Counted from the stretch's first letter, positions 1 through 7,529 are shown. The stretch is DNA of 10,737 nt from Halarsenatibacter sp964630835 (GCA_964630835.1 CAZVZM010000067.1:1-10737), one strand, 5' to 3'. Notes: generated by a model from the sequence alone, not told the origin. Numbers and translations are program-made.

Positions 1-72
1 ATAAATTTTTAGTTTCCTATTAAAAAGTGCTGAGGTGAGCCTGTTCTTTTAAGTTTATCGGGGGGAGTTAAC

Positions 73-903
73 TTGCAAAATATTCTTGTGGTAGATGACG
101 CGGGTATAATTCGATTTAAGCTGAAAAATGACCTCACCTCTGCGGGGTTTAATGTCTATGAAGCTCCCAATGGGGCGGTTGTCCGTGATAACACTTTTTC
201 CAGGGATCTTTCGTTTGAGGACATGGACCTGATTTTGCTTGATATTTATCTCAAGAATGAGAGCGGACTGGAACTTTTGAAATACATAAAAAACAGGTAT
301 CCCTATATACAGGTTATAATGATAAGTGTGGAAACCAAAAAAGAAGTTGTAAGAAAGGCAATTGATCTCGGGGCGGCAGATTTTTTGGCCAAACCCTTTG
401 ATAAGGAAGACATGTTGAGCAGAGTGAACAGAGTATTATCTCGCTCAAAAGAGGAAGTTGATACTGCTAAAGAGGTGGAGGAAAAATCACCCGGGCGAGA
501 TGAGGTGGAGTCCCTTAAAACTGCTCTTTCCATGGAAATAAATAGATCAATTAGAGCCGAACTGCCTGTCTCTCTGGCTAAAATTGATCTTTCGGAAAAT
601 ATAGAAGCTCAGGAAATGAGGAAGGTAAAGGATACTATTACCGGCAGGATAAGAGATATTGACCGCGTCTTTTTTCTGGAAAAAAATGCTTATACATTTT
701 TGCTGCCGCTCACCGATGAAGAGGGCAGCAAAGTTTTCGCGGACAAGATAGATTCCTGTATAGAGGAGAATATTTCTCCTGAGAAAGTTGCTGCCGGATG
801 GGAAATCGTTACTTTTCCGGCTGGCGTTGTTGAGGGGGATGAAATTGACCCCCAGAAGCAAAATGATTACAGGGGAAAGATGCTGGAAACGATAGGTATA
901 TGA
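73..903 (+). CDS. Response regulator: receiver domain plus degenerate GGDEF-like domain
   Basis: A cytoplasmic two-component response regulator of 276 residues. Residues 1-122 form a CheY-like receiver: acidic pair D8-D9, phosphoacceptor D57 in the LLDIYL strand, S85 in place of the usual Thr/Ser switch residue, and K107-P108. After an acidic linker (about 123-145), residues 147-255 follow the pattern of a GGDEF domain. SLAKIDLS (167-174) matches the first metal-binding strand, and DRVFF-LEKNAY-TFLLPLTDEE matches the signature region. The GGDEF positions read E203-K204-N205-A206-Y207, so cyclase activity is not expected. Family knowledge: such dead modules can bind c-di-GMP or partner proteins. 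The start is TTG, with GGGGGAG at 61-67 five bases upstream. No histidine kinase is in the window. The receiver call is firm; the GGDEF-like call is pattern matching by eye. Confidence 0.88.
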   Translation: MQNILVVDDAGIIRFKLKNDLTSAGFNVYEAPNGAVVRDNTFSRDLSFEDMDLILLDIYLKNESGLELLKYIKNRYPYIQVIMISVETKKEVVRKAIDLGAADFLAKPFDKEDMLSRVNRVLSRSKEEVDTAKEVEEKSPGRDEVESLKTALSMEINRSIRAELPVSLAKIDLSENIEAQEMRKVKDTITGRIRDIDRVFFLEKNAYTFLLPLTDEEGSKVFADKIDSCIEENISPEKVAAGWEIVTFPAGVVEGDEIDPQKQNDYRGKMLETIGI

Positions 904-963
904 GGCGTAGTGGTAAGTGAAATTTTTCAAAACCCGGAACAGTTAAGGCCGAAATTAAATTTA

Positions 964-988
964 AGCGGAGAAAAAATATTTTTCCGCT
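964..988 (+). terminator. Possible hairpin terminator after the response regulator
   Basis: A 10-bp stem (one G-U pair) with a 5-base AAATA loop sits 60 bases after the response regulator stop. The five outer base pairs are AGCGG/CCGCT, and the inner half is A/T. No long T run follows, so termination strength is uncertain. It could separate the response regulator from the Nudix gene. Confidence 0.4.
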
Positions 989-1069
989 GTAAGATCACAA
1001 TTTATATTTTGCGGATAAAAACTAAGTCAGAAATAAGCTCTTAAAAAGACACAGTTTCGCAGGGAGTGA

Positions 1070-1687
1070 TTGAAGCTGGACATAAAAAATATTGAGAAAA
1101 GTTTGCGGGAAAAAAGCCCGAAGCCTCTGGGAATAGAGCAGAGATCTGCAGTTTTACTTCCTCTTATTTATACAGAGGATTGCTGGCATATTTTATTTCA
1201 GTTGAGATCCGAGGAGCTTTCAACTCAGCCCGGTGAAGTTTCATTTCCGGGGGGAGATATTAAGTCGGGGGAGAAAAGAGAAGAAGCTGCTCTGAGGGAA
1301 ACGCAGGAAGAGCTGGGGACCGGAACCGATGAAATTGACCTGCTGGGAGAGATGGATTATCTGGTAACCCCATATAATCTGATTATTTATGCTTTTGTGG
1401 CCCGGATGCATGTGAGCTCACCGGAAGATCTCCAGTATAACTCTGCCGAAGTTAAGGAGGTTTTTTCCGCTCCGGTGAAATTTTTTCGTGACAATCCCCC
1501 GGAGTGCAGCACTGTCCGGGTGCAGAGTGAACCGACGGGGGAATTCCCCTATAATTTGATTACCGGAGGCAGAGATTATAACTGGCGTCAGGGTAAGTAT
1601 CCCGTATACTTTTATCAATACGATGATTATGTGATCTGGGGGTTTACCGCCCGTTTTGTCAGAGCTTTTTTGAAGCTTGTGAAATAA
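1070..1687 (+). CDS. Nudix hydrolase, CoA pyrophosphatase type
   Basis: A soluble Nudix hydrolase of 205 residues, likely to split coenzyme A or its derivatives into phosphopantetheine and adenosine 3',5'-bisphosphate. The Nudix box is complete at residues 62-84: G62, five residues, E68, seven residues, then R76-E77-T-Q-E80-E81-L-G83. Just before it, LRSEELSTQPGEVSFPGG (45-62) matches the extra motif that marks the CoA-specific subgroup, LLTxRSxxLxxHxGEVSFPGG, though the usual His is replaced by Gln (Q53). Length fits the family (about 190-210). The start is TTG at 1070, immediately behind AGGGAGTGA; no better in-frame start is visible. The gap to the preceding gene is 166 bp and to the following HD-GYP gene under 90 bp, so co-transcription with the latter is possible. 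No functional tie to c-di-GMP is evident. Confidence 0.9.
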   Translation: MKLDIKNIEKSLREKSPKPLGIEQRSAVLLPLIYTEDCWHILFQLRSEELSTQPGEVSFPGGDIKSGEKREEAALRETQEELGTGTDEIDLLGEMDYLVTPYNLIIYAFVARMHVSSPEDLQYNSAEVKEVFSAPVKFFRDNPPECSTVRVQSEPTGEFPYNLITGGRDYNWRQGKYPVYFYQYDDYVIWGFTARFVRAFLKLVK

Positions 1688-1775
1688 TGACACGCCCGGA
1701 TTGTTTTCGGAATTGATTGTTGATAGCAGGTGATATGGAGAAGTGAAATTGAAATGTGGGGGGGCAGTGGAAATT

Positions 1776-2837
1776 ATGGAGGGATATTCAGAAAATGAAG
1801 TTCAGCAGCTGGAGGTGGATGAATTAAAATCTGGAATGCGGCTGGCTGAAGACATTGAAAATAACTTTGGCGGCATCCTGCTGCCCGAGTCAGCTGTTCT
1901 CACAGGGGTCAGAATTAAAAGGTTGAAAGCAAATGGTTACAGGAATGTAAAGGTTTATAAGGAATCACCGAAAAAATATGATGAAAATATTAAGAAATTG
2001 TCGGCCAAAGAGAGGGCATACAGAGAAGATGTCCAGAAAGCGGCAAGGCTTTATAAGAGAATGAAATACGAGGAGAAGATTGATATTGAGGAGTTTGAGG
2101 AGCTAGCAGAAAACACGATGGACTTAAGCCTCGGTCTGGAGGTCGATGAGCTTCTTTCCATGATGAGAAAGGTGGAGGAGTACACCTACACCCATTTGAT
2201 CAACGTCGGTGTGCTCGGCAGCATGCTGGGGAGATGGCTCGATCTCAAAAAGGATCGCATAAAAAATATGGTTAAGGCGGGACTTCTTCACGATATTGGC
2301 AAGGCAAAAATAGATGAAAAGATACTGAAAAAACCTGACATTTTGAATAATCAGGAGTTTGAGGAAATAAAAAAACATGCCAGGCATGGTTATGAGATGG
2401 TAAAAAATGTTGGTGAAATAGAGGAGGAGGTCTCACTGGGGGTCCTCACTCACCATGAGCGTTATGGTGGAAACGGCTACCCGCTGGGGTTAAAAGGCGA
2501 TGAGATACCGCTGGCGGGACGTGTGCTGGCCGTGGTTGATGCTTTTGATGCGCTCACGGCAGAGAGAACCTACCGGCACAGTCGCGATCCTTTTCGCACC
2601 CTGAAAATTATGAAGAGCGAAAATTTTTCTTTCTATGACCCCTCGATTAGAAAGACATTTCTGGATAAGATCCCCAATTATTTTATTAATGAGCGTGTAA
2701 AACTCAATAACGGAAAAATTGGGCAGGTGGTATTTGTCAATCCAGCTCGCCCGGAGTATCCCATTATAAAAAGCGAGGGCAATTATGTGGATTTGATGAA
2801 GGAAGATGGTTTAAGAATTGAAAATGTGATAAAGTAA
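1776..2837 (+). CDS. HD-GYP domain c-di-GMP phosphodiesterase
   Basis: A predicted cytoplasmic c-di-GMP hydrolase that converts c-di-GMP to pGpG or GMP. Counting from ATG 1776 it has 353 residues. The N-terminal domain (about 10-65) carries LKSGMRLAEDIENNFGG, common in Firmicutes HD-GYP proteins. A charged helical linker follows, then the HD-GYP core with all hallmark residues: H140, H172-D173 (LLHDIGK), H201 (KKHARHG), H226-H227-E228, G234-Y-P and D255 (VVDAFDALTAERTY). The last 45 residues form a small beta-rich tail (RVKLNNGKIGQVVF). The reading frame is open back to GTG 1743, with TTG at 1749 and GTG at 1767. I chose ATG 1776 because it follows a seven-G run (1758-1764) and because every motif then sits exactly one residue from its place in the paralog at 9175-10233. 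There is no sensory or receiver domain of its own. Confidence 0.92.
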   Translation: MEGYSENEVQQLEVDELKSGMRLAEDIENNFGGILLPESAVLTGVRIKRLKANGYRNVKVYKESPKKYDENIKKLSAKERAYREDVQKAARLYKRMKYEEKIDIEEFEELAENTMDLSLGLEVDELLSMMRKVEEYTYTHLINVGVLGSMLGRWLDLKKDRIKNMVKAGLLHDIGKAKIDEKILKKPDILNNQEFEEIKKHARHGYEMVKNVGEIEEEVSLGVLTHHERYGGNGYPLGLKGDEIPLAGRVLAVVDAFDALTAERTYRHSRDPFRTLKIMKSENFSFYDPSIRKTFLDKIPNYFINERVKLNNGKIGQVVFVNPARPEYPIIKSEGNYVDLMKEDGLRIENVIK

Positions 2838-2871
2838 TGACTATCTGAAATGCAGTAAAGTGAACAAAATC

Positions 2872-2921
2872 CAACAGCTGATGTGGAGAAGAACCAAAAA
2901 ATAAATAACCGATGTGGAGAA
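2872..2921 (+). repeat. Direct repeat copy A, with a second core copy
   Basis: The 24 bases at 2872-2895 match 4906-4929 at 22 positions. The shared core is CTGATGTGGAGAAG followed by (A/G)ACC. Both copies continue with an A-rich run and then TAACC. Within copy A the 11-mer GATGTGGAGAA (2880-2890) occurs again at 2911-2921. The element lies in the gap after the first HD-GYP gene. Together with copy B it brackets the symporter unit in the same orientation. Confidence 0.6.
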
Positions 2922-2947
2922 CTGATTAAGAGAGCAACCAAATATAG

Positions 2948-2982
2948 TAATGGGCCCGGCGAGAAAAATGCCGGGCCCATTA
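2948..2982 (-). terminator. GC-rich hairpin between convergent genes, probable bidirectional terminator
   Basis: A perfect 13-bp stem (arms 2948-2960 and 2970-2982, core GGGCCCGGC/GCCGGGCCC) has a 9-base A-rich loop. It lies 48 bases beyond the putP stop and 110 bases beyond the HD-GYP stop, between two converging genes. The T stretch after the stem is short and broken on both strands. The position and GC-rich stem still favour a transcription barrier, chiefly for putP. Confidence 0.65.
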
Positions 2983-3030
2983 TCAGCTATTTATCAATTT
3001 TGCTGCAGGAAATACTTTTCAGGAGATTTT

Positions 3031-4530
3031 TTAGTCCTTTGCCAGCTCTTTAACCTCCTCAAATTCTTCGGCTATTTCCGGATCTGTCTCAGGACCGAAG
3101 TAGCTTACAAGGAAGATTATCAGGCTGCTGAGAAAAAAGCCAGGCACTATTTCGTAGAGACCGGTAAAGGCGAAAAAGTTGTTCCAGATAATGACTGTGA
3201 CACCGCCTGTGATTATTCCGGCCAGCACTCCGTGTTTATTGGTTTTTTTCCAGTAAAGAGAAAAGAGAATTGCCGGTCCAAAGGCTGAGCCCAGCCCCGC
3301 CCAGGCATAGCCGACTATGTCCAGTATCATACCTCCGGCCATGGCAAAGTAGAGGGCGATGAGTGTTATGACTATAACTGAGCCCCGGCTGAAAAGCAGC
3401 AGTTCTCTGTCGCTGGCATCCCGGCGGAAAAAGGCCTTGTAAAAGTCCTCCGTAAGGGCGCTGGAGGAGACGAGAAGCTGGGAGTCGACTGTGCTCATGA
3501 TAGCGGCCAGGACGGCAGCCAGGAAGATGCCTCCCACCCAGGGATTCATAACATACTGCAGGAGATCTAGAAATACGGTCTCGGGATTTCCCAGAGGTTC
3601 GGCGAAGGTGACTATACCGATTATGCCCACAAACACAGCACCGATGAGGGTTACAACCACCCATGTTACTCCAATAAACTGAGAAATCGGCAGCTCTTTG
3701 CCGTCATCGATGCTCATAAACCTTATTATAATATGGGGCATGCCAAAATATCCCAGACCCCAGGCTATATTGGAAATTAGATCAATGGGAGATATTCCCC
3801 CCGATACCGTCTGCCAGACGGAAGCTCCATCGGGATTGAATTCCACCGTGCGAAACGCGTAGAGCAGGTCGGGATTTACATCGGAAATTGCGCTCCAGAG
3901 CTCGCTCAAACCTCCCATACTCACTACAACGCTGATCGGCACCACCACAAGGGCTAAAAACATGAGAGAACCCTGTATGAAGTCGGACCAGCTGACGGCC
4001 AGATATCCCCCCAGATAGGTATATAGAGCGATAATCACCACTGAGATATATACTGCCACATTGTAATCTACGTCGAGAATACTTTCGAATAGTGTGCCTC
4101 CGGCCACCAGTCCGGAGGATACGTAAATGGTAAAGAATACAAGTATGACAAGACCGGTTACCACACGCAGGGCACGGGTGTCATCTTTAAATCTGTTTTC
4201 AAAGAAATCCGCAATAGTTATGGAATCAACTTTTTCGGTATAATAGCGGAGTCTGCTGGCGGTAAATTGCCAGTTGAGATAGGTGCCTATGGCCAGGCCG
4301 ATACCGATCCACATGGCGTGAAAACCGCCGGCATAGACGGCACCTGGAAAGCCCATAAGCAGCCAGCCGCTCATATCGCTGGCCTGGGCACTCAGGGCGG
4401 TTACGGGAGCGTTAAGGCCGCGACCACCCAAAAAATAGTCGGCTGTGTCTTCATTTCTGCGATAAAAGTAATATCCTATTATCATCATACCCACTATGTA
4501 GATAGCAAAAGTTATAAGAATGGGGTCCAT
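3031..4530 (-). CDS. putP: Sodium/proline symporter (SSS family)
   Basis: A 499-residue sodium:solute symporter of the PutP type that imports L-proline with Na+ across the cytoplasmic membrane. The sequence is almost entirely hydrophobic helices. TALSAQASDMSGWLLMGFPG (44-63) matches the PutP TM2 sodium and proline region, with D52, S54 and G55 corresponding to E. coli D55, S57 and G58. AAIMSTVDSQLLVSSSALTED (342-362) matches TM9, with S346-T347 corresponding to S340-T341. IADFFENRFKD (106-116) is also typical. Length is normal for PutP (about 500). ATG at 4530 is preceded by AGGAGGTG at 4538-4545, a strong site seven bases away, and overlaps the stop of the small upstream gene by one base, which suggests translational coupling. 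Proline uptake fits osmoprotection or nutrition, but nothing here decides which. Related substrates such as other amino acids cannot be excluded. Confidence 0.93.
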   Translation of the reverse strand: MDPILITFAIYIVGMMIIGYYFYRRNEDTADYFLGGRGLNAPVTALSAQASDMSGWLLMGFPGAVYAGGFHAMWIGIGLAIGTYLNWQFTASRLRYYTEKVDSITIADFFENRFKDDTRALRVVTGLVILVFFTIYVSSGLVAGGTLFESILDVDYNVAVYISVVIIALYTYLGGYLAVSWSDFIQGSLMFLALVVVPISVVVSMGGLSELWSAISDVNPDLLYAFRTVEFNPDGASVWQTVSGGISPIDLISNIAWGLGYFGMPHIIIRFMSIDDGKELPISQFIGVTWVVVTLIGAVFVGIIGIVTFAEPLGNPETVFLDLLQYVMNPWVGGIFLAAVLAAIMSTVDSQLLVSSSALTEDFYKAFFRRDASDRELLLFSRGSVIVITLIALYFAMAGGMILDIVGYAWAGLGSAFGPAILFSLYWKKTNKHGVLAGIITGGVTVIIWNNFFAFTGLYEIVPGFFLSSLIIFLVSYFGPETDPEIAEEFEEVKELAKD

Positions 4531-4637
4531 CAGCTATCACCTCCTCTGCTGGAAACGAGTCTTAAAAGAGAAAGAAGCACAATTAAAAGGCCTGGAGCCA
4601 GCATCCAGAACCAGGTTGAAGCAGGTAAGCTTTCCAT
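4530..4637 (-). CDS. Small single-span membrane protein upstream of putP
   Basis: A 35-residue reading frame directly upstream of the symporter gene. It begins MESLPASTWFW, continues as one hydrophobic segment (about residues 9-25, APGLLIVLLSLL) and ends with R26, R31 and GGDS, so the C-terminus should face the cytoplasm. ATG at 4637 follows GGAGGG (4647-4652) nine bases upstream. The TGA stop (4530-4532) shares one base with the putP ATG. A good ribosome site, stop/start overlap and a clean membrane-span composition together argue for a real gene. Family knowledge: small one-span subunits are encoded next to several sodium-coupled symporters and are thought to aid their assembly or activity. 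I cannot show homology to those, so the accessory role is an inference from context. The alternative is a leader peptide coupling translation of putP. Confidence 0.7.
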   Translation of the reverse strand: MESLPASTWFWMLAPGLLIVLLSLLRLVSSRGGDS

Positions 4638-4680
4638 TAATCCTATCCCTCCTCGGACTTTGCCGCTTTAAATTTTTGGG

Positions 4681-4707
4681 CTTATAATACCTTAATTTCA
4701 ACTTCAA
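4681..4707 (-). promoter_or_regulatory. Weak candidate promoter for the small protein and putP unit
   Basis: On the minus strand TTGAAG (4702-4707) lies 15 bases before TATAAG (4681-4686), which would give a leader of about 40 bases ahead of ATG 4637. A TATTAT overlaps the same spot. The spacing is shorter than the ideal 17, so this is tentative. Confidence 0.25.
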
Positions 4708-4905
4708 GACTATCACGATAATTCCTGCAAAAAATCATTTAAAAGCAAATTTGTTTAAAATGATCGTTGATATACTGGAGATCATGACTTTATTATTTTA
4801 TCAAAATCGACTTTATGCAGTGCAAACATTTTTTGATTTGAAGGAATCAGCTTCTAATTTCCAGAACAATATATTACAGGAGAAACAATAGGCTGCTCAT
4901 AGCTT

Positions 4906-4949
4906 CAACAACTGATGTGGAGAAGGACCTGAAAAAAATATATATAACC
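4906..4949 (+). repeat. Direct repeat copy B
   Basis: Bases 4906-4929 match 2872-2895 at 22 of 24 positions, in the same orientation. Both copies then run through an A-rich stretch to TAACC. The core GATGTGGAGAA is at 4914-4924. With copy A it flanks about 2 kb containing putP and its small upstream gene. Confidence 0.6.
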
Positions 4950-4956
4950 AGTCCAT

Positions 4957-5009
4957 TGTAAATTGATGACAGCAGAATTCATATAGCCATATCAGCAGGG
5001 TAATTTACA
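4957..5009. promoter_or_regulatory. Spaced inverted repeat upstream of the GGDEF-EAL gene
   Basis: TGTAAATT (4957-4964) and its exact complement AATTTACA (5002-5009) are separated by 37 bases. The pair could be two half-sites for a regulator or the base of an RNA stem. It lies within about 110 bases of the probable translation start. An 8-base match in AT-rich DNA may also be chance. Confidence 0.3.
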
Positions 5010-5057
5010 TGAAATATTTAGAGAGCGGTTGGCTGAAGAGGAGCTAAGGAGGGATGA

Positions 5058-5072
5058 GGGGGTGGTACCATC
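5058..5072 (+). promoter_or_regulatory. Ribosome binding site and possible ATC start of the GGDEF-EAL gene
   Basis: GGGGG (5058-5062, within AGGGGGTGG) lies seven bases before ATC at 5070, the ideal place for a start codon. The GGDEF-EAL frame is open from 5058 with no ATG, GTG or TTG until TTG 5124, and that TTG has no ribosome site. Reading from ATC adds 18 residues, including KPLNQIVDEKFNRIF, a charged cytoplasmic lead-in typical of membrane sensors. Alternatively, one extra G in the G run hides a start at ATG 5054. Confidence 0.45.
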
Positions 5073-5123
5073 AGCTATAAACCGCTAAATCAGATAGTTG
5101 ACGAAAAATTCAATCGCATTTTT

Positions 5124-7529
5124 TTGCTTTTAATACTTTTTTTGATTATTGCTATGGCTGGACTATTCTGGTTTTCTTACAGGGGGATTTATGAGCGGCA
5201 GCGGGAGGATGTGCTGGGTAGTATAGGGTATTTTATTGAGTCCGCTGACGAAGAACTAACAGAAATCGAGAAGTCCTATAACCGCATACTGGCCGAAAGT
5301 CTCAGAGATTTTTATGATGGCTATGAATCTCCCCGGGATCACGAATACGTGCTTTCTCATATGGAGAAGCTGGAGGAAAGTCTGGCCAATCTGGAAATGG
5401 GAGAGATCAATTTAACCGATGTTCACTATTATTTTATAGATGAGGATGGAATTATCTTTCAGACTGACTATGAAGATGATCTGCATTTTGACCTCTCTCA
5501 GGCGGAAGTCTGGAATCATCTGGAGGATCTTGAGGATGGGGAAATACATCTTGACCCCCTCAACGCTGAAATTCTGACCCATGAAATTCGACTATACTCC
5601 TATATAGGTCTTCCTGATGGCAGCATATTTGAGATTGGGCTCTTTTTTGACGATGACTATATGCATTCCCTGGAAAATAAACTTGACAGGCTGACCGGAG
5701 AACAGGTAAGCCAGGTGACTTTTTTTGATTATGGCCTGCAATCCTTTTTCCCGAAGAATTACAACATTTCACAGGAGAGCAGAGAAAAGCTTAAGCGTTC
5801 TCTGGAGAAGGATGAGATTGTAAGCAGTTTTAATTTTCCCTCGTCTGAGTCATTTTACTACAGCTGGGAGACAGGACATACTTCCGCTGAAGCGCCCCGC
5901 TTTATCAAAGTGGATGTTTCTTACACCTATCTGCTTTATCTCAATATATTTTTTGTGGCAGTTTTTGTAATATTTATGATCGTGCTGCTGATTTTTAGGC
6001 GCCGGCTGAAGGGCATGCTGATTGGCGAGATCGTTTCTCCCCTGAGCAGGATCAGGGATGAAATTGCCTCATTTAGCTTTGGGGACACGGGATCGATCGA
6101 GCTTTCGGGTAACCGCACTCAGGAAATTGAGGATATCAGAGCAGAATATCTGAAAATGGCAGAGGAGGTTAGCGCTTCCTACCAGCAGATTTCCGCGTAC
6201 AGTCAGGAAATTTCACAGCTAAACGAGGAGCTGAAATATCAGGCTCAGCATGATCCGCTCACCGACCTTCCCAATCGCAGAAAATTTCTCGAGGAGCTCG
6301 AGAGCGAGCTGGAAAAAAGGCGGCGGGGTGCTGTAGTTCTGCTGGATCTTGATAATTTTAAAGAAATTAACGATACCCGCGGTCACGTCTTCGGAGATAA
6401 GCTGCTCCGCTCTGTAAGCGAACGGCTTGCCGGGGCTTCCTCTGAGAGCAGAATATTTGTGGCCAGATACGGAGGGGATGAGTTTCTCCTGCTTCTGCGA
6501 AATATCGAGGATAGAGATGAAATAGACGAGAGACTTGAGGTTCTGGAAAAGGAAATGAACTCCTCCGTGCGCATGAAAGGAGAAGATATTTCTATAAATT
6601 ATTCGCTGGGTGTGAGCATTTTTCCTGATGATGCCGAGGAACCCTTTGAGCTGATAACTCTGGCTGACACGGCCATGTATCAGGCCAAGTCTGAGATTTA
6701 TAAAAATAAAATGTACTTTCAGGATCACATGATTGGTTCCTTAAAGGAGAAACAGCGTATTAAAGAAATCTTACAGGAGGCCCTGCAGAACGAGGGATTT
6801 GAGCTTAATTTTCAGCCTATAATTGATCTGGCAAGCAGATCACCGGACGGATATGAGGCTCTGCTTCGCCTCAAAAATCACGACATTTCTCCAGGGGAAT
6901 TTATTCCTGTTGCAGAGGAAAGTCGACTTATTATTGAAATTGGCAGATGGGTGACTGAGGCTGTGATTGCACGCCTGGATTCCTGGTCGGGCGGGGATGA
7001 TGACCGGCACGGAAGTCAGGTAAATATTTCTATGAACTACTCTGCCCGCCAGCTCAATGATGAGGGGTTTCTTGGTTTCCTCGAGAATAAATTAGATCAG
7101 TATGAAGTGAGTCCGCAGAGATTATCTCTGGAGATAACAGAGAGCATTCTGCTTGAGGAGACAGAGAAATCTCTGGAGTTTTTATCTCGATTAAAGGAGA
7201 TGGGTGTGGAAGTGGTCCTTGATGATTTTGGCAGGGGGTATTCCTCTCTCAACTATATAACCTTTATGGACCTGGATAAGATAAAGCTGGATAGATCCCT
7301 GAGCAGTCGATTTTTAGAGGGGGGAAACAGCAGGACAATTGAAAAGTTAATAGAGCTTTTTCACAGTCTTGATCTTGAGGTTGTGGCAGAAGGGATTGAA
7401 GAGAGGGAGCAACTTTTATCCATGGAAAGCATAAATTGTGATTACGTGCAGGGTTTTCTCTTCAGCCGTCCCGTCTCTGCATCTCAGGCAGAGAAAATGA
7501 CCGGAAGAAAGTTTAATGAAATAGAGTAA
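5124..7529 (+). CDS. Membrane-bound GGDEF-EAL protein (c-di-GMP synthesis and breakdown)
   Basis: A sensor protein with both c-di-GMP enzyme domains. Numbering from TTG 5124 (801 residues): TM1 1-18; extracytoplasmic sensor region about 20-268, rich in acidic residues and not assigned to a family; TM2 about 270-291; HAMP-like and coiled-coil segment 292-372; GGDEF domain 373-535 with HDPLTDLPNR, LLDLDNFK and intact YGGDEF (449-454); EAL domain about 545-790. The EAL residues are all present: E578-A-L, N634, E670 and E673 in EITES, D700-D701 in DDFGRGYSSL, K721, E756 in VAEG, and Q776. The RxxD inhibitory site is absent: E441 and I444 occupy its Arg and Asp positions. Both activities are therefore possible, and which dominates cannot be read. 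The TTG start is the first standard codon; the true start is probably upstream at 5070. It is followed by a 141-base gap to the acidic paralogs. Confidence 0.93.
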   Translation: MLLILFLIIAMAGLFWFSYRGIYERQREDVLGSIGYFIESADEELTEIEKSYNRILAESLRDFYDGYESPRDHEYVLSHMEKLEESLANLEMGEINLTDVHYYFIDEDGIIFQTDYEDDLHFDLSQAEVWNHLEDLEDGEIHLDPLNAEILTHEIRLYSYIGLPDGSIFEIGLFFDDDYMHSLENKLDRLTGEQVSQVTFFDYGLQSFFPKNYNISQESREKLKRSLEKDEIVSSFNFPSSESFYYSWETGHTSAEAPRFIKVDVSYTYLLYLNIFFVAVFVIFMIVLLIFRRRLKGMLIGEIVSPLSRIRDEIASFSFGDTGSIELSGNRTQEIEDIRAEYLKMAEEVSASYQQISAYSQEISQLNEELKYQAQHDPLTDLPNRRKFLEELESELEKRRRGAVVLLDLDNFKEINDTRGHVFGDKLLRSVSERLAGASSESRIFVARYGGDEFLLLLRNIEDRDEIDERLEVLEKEMNSSVRMKGEDISINYSLGVSIFPDDAEEPFELITLADTAMYQAKSEIYKNKMYFQDHMIGSLKEKQRIKEILQEALQNEGFELNFQPIIDLASRSPDGYEALLRLKNHDISPGEFIPVAEESRLIIEIGRWVTEAVIARLDSWSGGDDDRHGSQVNISMNYSARQLNDEGFLGFLENKLDQYEVSPQRLSLEITESILLEETEKSLEFLSRLKEMGVEVVLDDFGRGYSSLNYITFMDLDKIKLDRSLSSRFLEGGNSRTIEKLIELFHSLDLEVVAEGIEEREQLLSMESINCDYVQGFLFSRPVSASQAEKMTGRKFNEIE

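Larger units (their letters stand above)
4638..5069. other. Intergenic region between divergent putP unit and GGDEF-EAL gene
   Basis: About 430 bases with no convincing gene. It holds the upstream region of the minus-strand putP unit at its left end and direct repeat copy B (4906-4949). It also holds a spaced inverted repeat (4957-5009) and a purine-rich tract (5036-5065) leading into the GGDEF-EAL gene. A 43-codon open frame at 4760-4891 lacks a ribosome site and is not called. Confidence 0.6.

Noticed and set aside
3236..3664. 142-codon minus-strand frame overlapping putP in another frame
   Set aside because: The residues are arginine-, cysteine- and glycine-rich, as expected of an out-of-frame reading of putP.
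4760..4891. 43-codon plus-strand open frame in the putP upstream region
   Set aside because: It has no ribosome binding site, an unremarkable composition and no recognisable similarity. It is expected by chance in AT-rich intergenic DNA of this length.
2880..4924. CRISPR array suggested by repeated GATGTGGAGAA
   Set aside because: Only three copies of an 11-mer occur, without regular spacers, palindromic repeat ends or cas genes.
6219..6728. 169-codon minus-strand frame inside the GGDEF region
   Set aside because: It is antisense to well-conserved GGDEF domain codons, with no family resemblance and no ribosome site that I could see. It is a shadow of the real gene.
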